11,285 bases of DNA from Synergistaceae bacterium (GTDB lineage: Bacteria > Synergistota > Synergistia > Synergistales > Aminobacteriaceae). The position numbers were made by a program, and so were the translations under genes. Where the stretch lies: assembly GCA_017475805.1 (NCBI GenBank), contig JAFVEW010000140.1, forward strand, positions 1 to 11,285, given 5' to 3'. This document shows, piece by piece, positions 6,561-11,285 of this stretch. The first letter of the stretch is position 1, and every line of letters begins with the position of its first letter. The notes beneath the pieces were generated by a model. It worked only from the letters and a program-made list of their open reading frames with translations, was not told the DNA's origin and searched no databases.

Positions 6561-7124
6561 TTACCTGCTAAACTCTTCTTTCAAAATTTTCATCAGCGAA
6601 CACAGCGGCAAGCCTACGACATTAAAATAATCACCGTTAATTCGTTCGATTAATGTTGCACCTATACCTTGAATAGCATAAGCTCCGGCTTTGTCATCGC
6701 TTTCACCCGTTGAAATATATTCGCTGATTTCGTCGTCATTAAGAGCGATAAACTTTACTGTCGTATGTTCAGCATGAGAAATTATTTTGTTATTTAATGC
6801 TACAGATACACCCGTGATTACTTCATGTTCGCGGCCTTGCAAAGTTTTTAACATTAAAAAAGCATCGTCGCGGTCATGAGGCTTGCCTAAAATTTTTTTG
6901 TCTATAACAACAATAGTATCCGCCGCAATGATTATAGAATTAGAAAACTTTTCAGCACCGGCTTTTGCTTTTAAGCGAGACAATCTTAAACATAAATCTT
7001 CAGGCTTTTCGTTAGCTAATATTTTTTCGTCAACATCGGGCTTGTAAATTTCAAATTCGAGGCCAATATCTTTTAATAATTCACGGCGGCGCGGACTTCC
7101 TGAGGCTAAAATTATTTTTTTCAT
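6561..7124 (-). CDS. maf: Maf-like nucleoside triphosphate pyrophosphatase
   Basis: Cytoplasmic house-cleaning enzyme hydrolysing non-canonical or excess nucleoside triphosphates to monophosphate and pyrophosphate. The 187 residues from the ATG at 7124 begin with the canonical KKIILASGSPRRRELL, so a longer reading from 7184 is rejected. The AADT motif gives catalytic aspartate D69, and GKP (K81), TGESDDKAGAYAIQG and the NVVGLPL end are all typical. The AGAYAIQG pattern points to the dTTP/UTP-type (YhdE-like) branch rather than the m7GTP type, an inference from motif memory. The start codon overlaps the uppP stop in ATGA (7121-7124) and no ribosome site precedes it, so translation is probably coupled to uppP. 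Confidence 0.95.
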   Translation of the reverse strand: MKKIILASGSPRRRELLKDIGLEFEIYKPDVDEKILANEKPEDLCLRLSRLKAKAGAEKFSNSIIIAADTIVVIDKKILGKPHDRDDAFLMLKTLQGREHEVITGVSVALNNKIISHAEHTTVKFIALNDDEISEYISTGESDDKAGAYAIQGIGATLIERINGDYFNVVGLPLCSLMKILKEEFSR

Positions 7125-7924
7125 AGTGAGATTAAAACCGCTATCGTTCCAAGAATAAAACAATAAATTCCAAAATACGGCCATTTTTCAGTTAAGACCA
7201 AACGCCGCATTATTCCAAGTGCCGCAAGTCCTAAAATAAAAGCCGCAACGCAAGCAAATAAATATCCGTCGGGCATGAATGCTGAAGTCCCGGATTTATA
7301 AAATTTCAAGGCTTCGAGCAAATTCGCGCCTAAAATCGCAGGAATTGAAATCATAAACGAAAATTTGAAAGCCTCGTTTAATCCCATTCCCATTAAAAGA
7401 CTTGCCGCTATCGTCATTCCTGAACGTGAAACGCCAGGCAAAACTGCTATTCCCTGCGCTATGCCGACGATAATCGCAATTTTTAATAAAGAATTTTTTT
7501 GACCGTTATGCGAAATTACAGGAACTGACGCTAAAATCATCGCCGTTAAGATTAAGCCGCAACCTACATACATTGGAGAAGCTGAAATTAAATCTACTGT
7601 CTTTCTCATCGGAAGACCAAGAATAGCCGTGAAAAATGACGCTATTAAAATCGCCCAGCCGTATGACCAGCCCGGAAGTCTTTTATCGGCTTTGCAAAAC
7701 CAGCCTGAAAGCCATTCGTATAAAACTTTGAAAATCTCGCGGCGAAAATAAATTATTAATGAAATCACAGTTGCAAAATGCAAAAGTAAATTAAAAGCTA
7801 CCATTTCTTCACCGTCAGTGTTTAAGCCAAAGAAATGTTGCAGCAAAGCTAAATGTCCTGAGCTGCTCACAGGCAAAAATTCACAAAGCCCCTGAACTAC
7901 TCCTAAAATAAATGTCTGAAACAA
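7121..7924 (-). CDS. uppP: Undecaprenyl-diphosphate phosphatase
   Basis: Polytopic inner-membrane enzyme (BacA family) that removes a phosphate from undecaprenyl pyrophosphate, recycling the lipid carrier for peptidoglycan and other envelope polymers; gain of copy number gives bacitracin resistance in known bacteria. The 267 residues are the normal length. Both signature motifs are intact: QGLCEFLPVSSSGHL (residues 11-25) and PGVSRSG (163-169, with R167). Several hydrophobic segments are evident along the chain. The start is TTG at 7924, supported by AAAGGAA (7938-7932) with a 7-base spacer; no in-frame ATG is near. It follows rnj by 59 bases, half of them a heptamer tract, and overlaps maf by 4 bases. 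Confidence 0.96.
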   Translation of the reverse strand: MFQTFILGVVQGLCEFLPVSSSGHLALLQHFFGLNTDGEEMVAFNLLLHFATVISLIIYFRREIFKVLYEWLSGWFCKADKRLPGWSYGWAILIASFFTAILGLPMRKTVDLISASPMYVGCGLILTAMILASVPVISHNGQKNSLLKIAIIVGIAQGIAVLPGVSRSGMTIAASLLMGMGLNEAFKFSFMISIPAILGANLLEALKFYKSGTSAFMPDGYLFACVAAFILGLAALGIMRRLVLTEKWPYFGIYCFILGTIAVLISL

Positions 7925-7949
7925 AATAAAATTCCTTTCTTTATTTTTA

Positions 7950-7980
7950 CTTCCTACTTCCTAATTCCTAACTCCTACTT
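7950..7980 (-). repeat. One-armed heptamer tract between rnj and uppP
   Basis: Read on the minus strand, four heptamer units (AAGTAGG, AGTTAGG, AATTAGG, AAGTAGG) begin 3 bases after the rnj stop codon. No complementary arm follows, unlike the two 68-base elements in the glg cluster, so no hairpin is expected here. The same unit string occurs inverted at 1561-1590. The repeated AGGA cores resemble ribosome sites and lie just upstream of the uppP ribosome site. Confidence 0.7.
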
Positions 7981-7983
7981 GCA

Positions 7984-9732
7984 TTAATCTACGTCCGGCT
8001 TGTAATATGAAGCCTCATCATAATAGCTCGAATATTTCACAGCAACTACAGGCAAGACGACAGCAAATGATGAATTTCTTTTTCTTAAAACATCGCGGAC
8101 ACGGTTTTTTATGACCTTTTTAATAGCGTCGACGTTTGCACGCTTACCAGCAAGTTCTTGGATAGCATATTCTGAAGCCGCGTAAAGTTCATTCAAGACT
8201 TCTTTTGTATCATCAGAAATAAAAACTCCCTGAGTTTCAATAGCTACAGGAGCTAATAAATTTCCTCTGTCATCAATAGCCGCAGAGACTACTAAAACTC
8301 CGTCTTCAGCAATTTCACGGCGTTCTTTCAAAACATCGCTCTTTATGCTTCCTGCGGCGTTGCCGTCAACTATCACCGCTCCGGCTTGAACATGTCCGTT
8401 CTTTTTAGGCGGCTGATTTTTCGTGAAAGTTAAAATATCGCCATTTACCATTAAGAAAATATTTCGCTGAGAAATTCCGACCTCTTGAGCTAATTGCGAA
8501 TGTCTGACCATGTGTTTATATTCGCCGTGAATAGGAACAAAATATTGCGGCCTGACTATGTTCATCATGATTTTTAACTCTTCGGCCGAAGCATGGCCTG
8601 AGACGTGAGTTTGTTTTTCTTTTTCGTAAACGACTTCGCAACCTTGAGCAAAAAGACGGTTTATGGTGTTATTCACTAATTTTTCGTTGCCGGGAATTAC
8701 AGAAGCTAATAAAAAAACAACGTCATGTTCTCCGAGAGTTATTATTTTGTTCTCGCCGCGGCTCATTGTAACAAGACCTGAAAAAGGCTCGCCTTGACTT
8801 CCTGTCGTAACTATTACTAACTGATTATCTGAGTATTTCCAAATATCATCGATTGAGATTATTGCTTTGCTGTCGATTTTCAAATAACCTGTCTCGCGCG
8901 ATAACTCGACATTTCTAATCATACTGCGGCCTAAAAAAGCTATTTTTCGATTGAAACGCGTTGCTACGTCGGCGACCTGCTGAATTCTGTGAATGTTGCT
9001 GGCGAAAGACGAGATTATAATCCGACGGCTTTTATAAGTCCTAAAAAGCTGGTCTAACGTTCCTGCTATGACTTTTTCGCTGGGCGTGAAACCTTTTCGT
9101 TCAGCGTTAGTGCTGTCGGAACATAGAAGCATGACGCCTTTTTCGCCTTCTTCAGCGAATGCTCCGTAATCAGTAACGCGGCCGTCTACAGGCGTGCTGT
9201 CGAGCTTAAAATCTCCTGTGTGAACAATTCGGCCTAACGGCGTATCAATCGAGAGCGCAACTCCGTCAGGTATCGAGTGAGCTACAGCGATAAATCTGAC
9301 CGTGAACGAGCCGATTTTGATAACGTCGCCTGCTTTAATCTCGTAAGTCGTCGGCCTGTAACCGGGCAAGTCGTCCATTAATTTATTGCGGATTAGCCCT
9401 AAAGTTAACTGCGTTCCGTATAAAGGCGCGTCTAATCGCGGCAGGACGTAGGGCAAAGCTCCCGTGTGGTCTTCGTGGCCGTGAGTTATGATAATCGCCA
9501 AGATTTTCTCTTTGTTCGCTTCAAGATACGAAATGTCGGGAACGATATAATCAATGCCGGGCAATTCGCTATCCGGAAATTTAAGGCCGCTGTCGATGAT
9601 TAAAATCTCGTCATTAAATTCGAGAACGTACATATTTTTGCCAATCTCGCCGAGTCCGCCGAGCGGAATGAAATTCAGATGCTCCGAAGCGTTATTATTT
9701 TTGTTGCGGTTTTTTGAGTGCTTTTGAGACAA
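7984..9732 (-). CDS. rnj: Ribonuclease J
   Basis: Metallo-beta-lactamase/beta-CASP ribonuclease with 5'-3' exonuclease and endonuclease activity in rRNA maturation and mRNA decay. Visible marks, numbered from the start chosen here: FIPLGGLGEIGKNM (21-34), the zinc-binding THGHEDHTG (83-91), HTGDFKLD, the beta-CASP motif SSFASNIHR, TTGSQGEP, HVSGHASAEEL and PIHGEYKH, then a C-terminal domain ending near residue 582. Length is normal. A TTG at 9738 lies only 2 bases from the GGAGG at 9745-9741, whereas the in-frame TTG two codons later at 9732 lies 8 bases away, so 9732 is preferred. The N-terminus is basic and asparagine-rich (KHSKNRNKNNN) before the catalytic domain. It is the first gene of its group. 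Whether it corresponds to rnjA or rnjB of Bacillus cannot be told; only one copy is in the window. Confidence 0.96.
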   Translation of the reverse strand: MSQKHSKNRNKNNNASEHLNFIPLGGLGEIGKNMYVLEFNDEILIIDSGLKFPDSELPGIDYIVPDISYLEANKEKILAIIITHGHEDHTGALPYVLPRLDAPLYGTQLTLGLIRNKLMDDLPGYRPTTYEIKAGDVIKIGSFTVRFIAVAHSIPDGVALSIDTPLGRIVHTGDFKLDSTPVDGRVTDYGAFAEEGEKGVMLLCSDSTNAERKGFTPSEKVIAGTLDQLFRTYKSRRIIISSFASNIHRIQQVADVATRFNRKIAFLGRSMIRNVELSRETGYLKIDSKAIISIDDIWKYSDNQLVIVTTGSQGEPFSGLVTMSRGENKIITLGEHDVVFLLASVIPGNEKLVNNTINRLFAQGCEVVYEKEKQTHVSGHASAEELKIMMNIVRPQYFVPIHGEYKHMVRHSQLAQEVGISQRNIFLMVNGDILTFTKNQPPKKNGHVQAGAVIVDGNAAGSIKSDVLKERREIAEDGVLVVSAAIDDRGNLLAPVAIETQGVFISDDTKEVLNELYAASEYAIQELAGKRANVDAIKKVIKNRVRDVLRKRNSSFAVVLPVVAVKYSSYYDEASYYKPDVD

Positions 9733-9776
9733 ACACAAAACCTCCTTCTATTAAAAAGATTTTTCATATATATAAA

Positions 9777-9828
9777 CCCTTCTTAAGGGATTAAATTCTT
9801 AAATTTATTTTTGAGTGTCTTTATTATA
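9777..9828 (-). promoter_or_regulatory. rnj: Candidate rnj promoter -10 box and 5' leader hairpin
   Basis: On the minus strand a perfect TATAAT lies at 9828-9823, without a convincing -35 at 16 to 18 bases. If transcription starts just downstream of it, the leader is roughly 85 bases and carries a small hairpin, CCCTT AAG AAGGG (9789-9777). Leader structures are a known means of autoregulation for some ribonucleases, but for this gene it is only an inference. Confidence 0.35.
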
Positions 9829-9830
9829 TT

Positions 9831-9859
9831 ACACGAAACTTTTTCAGATATACGAAATT
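9831..9859 (+). repeat. Direct repeat ACACGAAACT / ATACGAAATT in the divergent control region
   Basis: Two 10-base copies sharing 8 positions, at 9831-9840 and 9850-9859, lie 19 bases apart start to start, close to two helical turns. They lie between the candidate rnj -10 box and the candidate flavoprotein promoter. They could be paired activator or repressor sites, or chance similarity in AT-rich DNA. Confidence 0.3.
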
Positions 9860-9860
9860 T

Positions 9861-9898
9861 TCGACTTCTAATTATGATAAAATCATATAATCATAATT
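9861..9898 (+). promoter_or_regulatory. Candidate promoter and operator of the exported flavoprotein gene
   Basis: A perfect TATAAT (9886-9891) lies 42 bases before the start codon; the nearest -35-like hexamer is TCGACT (9861-9866), at a long 19-base spacing. A perfect 9-bp inverted repeat, AATTATGAT (9870-9878) and ATCATAATT (9890-9898), spans the -10 box with 20 bases between arm centres. A nested ATGAT AAA ATCAT (9874-9886) shares the left arm. Such symmetry over a -10 is typical of a repressor site. Sequence inspection only. Confidence 0.45.
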
Positions 9899-9933
9899 AA
9901 ATTACAACATTATTTTTATAGGGAGGAATCTTT

Positions 9934-11285
9934 ATGTCAACGAAAATTCTCAAAAAGCTGACCGCCTTCACTGCGTGTATGGTACTTATAGCAGGCTTCT
10001 CTATTGCGGCATACGCTGAAGAAATCAAGTGGGATTTTGAAGCTGATGTTGTTGTTATCGGAGCTGGCGGAGCAGGACTTCCTGCGGCGTTAAAAGCTCA
10101 CGAAGACGGAGCGAAAGTTCTTATCGTCGAAGCTAATTACGATTGCGGAGGACATGCGGCTGTCTCTGAAGGACAATTACACTCCGGCGGTTACACAGTG
10201 GATCAGCAAAAATGGAACGTCAAAGACGCTGCCGACCTTTACTATTATGATCACACTCGAGGCTTTTTAGACTCGCGCTACAACAACAGAGAAGTAGTCA
10301 GAAGTGTAGCGAATAATATGGCTGAGGCTTATAAGTTCGTGCTTGAAAAAGGAATTATTGTTCAGGATATCGAACCTATGTTACGTTCATATTACCGCGA
10401 CGGCGGCTATGACGCTGACGGAATTGCACGTATGACTTACGTTGACGCTACGAAATGGATCAACGACATAACCGGCAGAAAGAATAACGGGATCGGCGTA
10501 ACTCGTCCGTTAGAAAAAAGCCTTCGTGATGCTGGCGTTCCTTTCTTGATGAACTATCACATGGACAGCATAATTCGTGAAGCACCGATGAGCGGCAAAG
10601 TTCTTGGTATTCAGGCAAGCTATAAACCGACAATTCTTCCAGGCGAGACAGAGCCATTAAAGAGCTTTTTCACAGAAGGAAATATCGACTGCAAAAAAGA
10701 AAATGTCTACGTGAAAGCTAATAAAGCTGTTATCATCTGCACAGGCGGTTCAATCGGAAATCTTAATTTCAGAACTATGATTGACCCGAGACTTGGACCT
10801 GAATTTGACGGTTTAGCAGGAATGCCTTTCTCTGATCAGGACGGTTCAGGCGAACTTGCAGCTATGAAAATCGGCGCGTCTATGGGCTCAGTGGCCGGCT
10901 ACATGGTTGACGACGGCGCGGCTATCGTTGCACCTGCTCGTGTTGGCTGCCAGTACGGATACGGCAACGGCTTTGACGAGAACAGCAAAGTCTGGAAATT
11001 ATTTAGATCACGCGGAATAGTTCCGGATTACAAGAGCATGATTGTTGTTAATATGCTTGGACAACGTTGCGGAAATGAAGATTTACTTTCAAATTCACGT
11101 TCGATGCCTAAGAGCTATGAATTTTTCTCAACGGCTTTCTGCAGTGTCTTTATTGACGCTGACGGCGATGGAAACGCAGAATGTTACGGCGGGCCTCTGT
11201 GGGCTGTCTTTGACCAGGCTGCTGCTGACCGCAACGACTGGGATATGGAAAAAGCTGTCGACTATGAATACGGCTATGCGTTCAA
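9934..11285 (+). CDS. Exported FAD-dependent reductase, fumarate-reductase/flavocytochrome c type (3'-truncated by window)
   Basis: The 450 residues visible run off the right edge. An ATG at 9934 is preceded by GGGAGGA (9921-9927), 6 bases away. Residues 1-28 form a Sec signal peptide: K4, K7 and K8, a hydrophobic core, and a signal peptidase I site after AAYA (A28). The mature part starts almost directly with an FAD-binding fold: VVVIGAGGAG (39-48) for the dinucleotide and VLIVEA (62-67), whose E66 should bind the ribose. GGHAAVSEGQLHSGG (72-86) is the FAD_binding_2 pattern of fumarate and related extracytoplasmic flavin reductases. IICTGG and GQRCGNED later also fit. No haem CxxCH motif or N-terminal FMN-binding domain is present in the visible part. 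DADGDGNAE (408-416) looks like a calcium loop. Likely role: reduction of an organic electron acceptor outside the cytoplasmic membrane. The substrate cannot be told. Confidence 0.88.
   Translation, partial: MSTKILKKLTAFTACMVLIAGFSIAAYAEEIKWDFEADVVVIGAGGAGLPAALKAHEDGAKVLIVEANYDCGGHAAVSEGQLHSGGYTVDQQKWNVKDAADLYYYDHTRGFLDSRYNNREVVRSVANNMAEAYKFVLEKGIIVQDIEPMLRSYYRDGGYDADGIARMTYVDATKWINDITGRKNNGIGVTRPLEKSLRDAGVPFLMNYHMDSIIREAPMSGKVLGIQASYKPTILPGETEPLKSFFTEGNIDCKKENVYVKANKAVIICTGGSIGNLNFRTMIDPRLGPEFDGLAGMPFSDQDGSGELAAMKIGASMGSVAGYMVDDGAAIVAPARVGCQYGYGNGFDENSKVWKLFRSRGIVPDYKSMIVVNMLGQRCGNEDLLSNSRSMPKSYEFFSTAFCSVFIDADGDGNAECYGGPLWAVFDQAAADRNDWDMEKAVDYEYGYAF

Noticed and set aside
6533..6562. Possible bidirectional terminator between maf and the MGMT-like gene (CGG/CCG stem flanked by A and T runs)
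   Set aside because: Only three GC pairs with an 11-base loop and a bulge at the A/T flank; too weak to call. The loop does contain AGTTAGGA, possibly a relic of a heptamer tract.
7125..7184. N-terminal extension of Maf by 20 residues
   Set aside because: It lies inside uppP in another frame, and the conserved Maf N-terminus starts at the ATG at 7124, which forms an ATGA overlap with the uppP stop.
10460..10657. 65-residue minus-strand reading frame inside the flavoprotein gene
   Set aside because: It is antisense to a well-supported coding region and has no recognisable motif or ribosome site.

Overview
The window is a compact bacterial stretch. Eight genes on the minus strand lie between the last codons of a plus-strand membrane pyrophosphatase gene (left edge) and the first 450 codons of a plus-strand exported flavoprotein gene (right edge). 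No RNA gene, CRISPR array, insertion sequence or phage gene is visible. The gene content fits an anaerobic bacterium: a proton- or sodium-pumping pyrophosphatase, glycogen storage, RNase J, and a secreted fumarate-reductase-like flavoprotein. Synergistota or an anaerobic Bacillota is my best guess, made from gene content only; the sequence does not settle it.

Layout: (1) 1-83, the C-terminus of hppA with its own terminator. (2) 209-4948, a glycogen cluster transcribed glgP, glgA, glgC on the minus strand and closed by a strong terminator at 138-177; no branching enzyme gene is present. (3) 5072-9732, a second minus-strand group transcribed rnj, uppP, maf, an MGMT-like gene and tmcAL, with a 4-base stop/start overlap (uppP/maf) and a 35-base overlap (MGMT-like/tmcAL). 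(4) 9733-9933, a divergent control region with a long inverted repeat over a candidate -10 box. (5) 9934 to the edge, the exported flavoprotein.

GlgC and GlgA make and polymerise ADP-glucose, and the short-type phosphorylase GlgP releases glucose-1-phosphate from the glucan. GlgC releases pyrophosphate, which the neighbouring HppA could use to pump ions. The other minus-strand group mixes RNA turnover and modification (RNase J, TmcAL), nucleotide hygiene (Maf), DNA alkyl-damage handling (MGMT-like) and wall-lipid recycling (UppP), as is usual for housekeeping operons.

The least explained structure is a family of heptamer-based tracts (AGTTAGG/AATTAGG type on the transcribed strand). They begin 3 to 5 bases after the stop codons of glgP, glgA, glgC and rnj. 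Two of them, in the glgP-glgA and glgA-glgC gaps, share the same 68-base design: 30-base arm, 8-base loop, 30-base arm. A third lends its sequence to the glgC terminator, and a fourth has only one arm.
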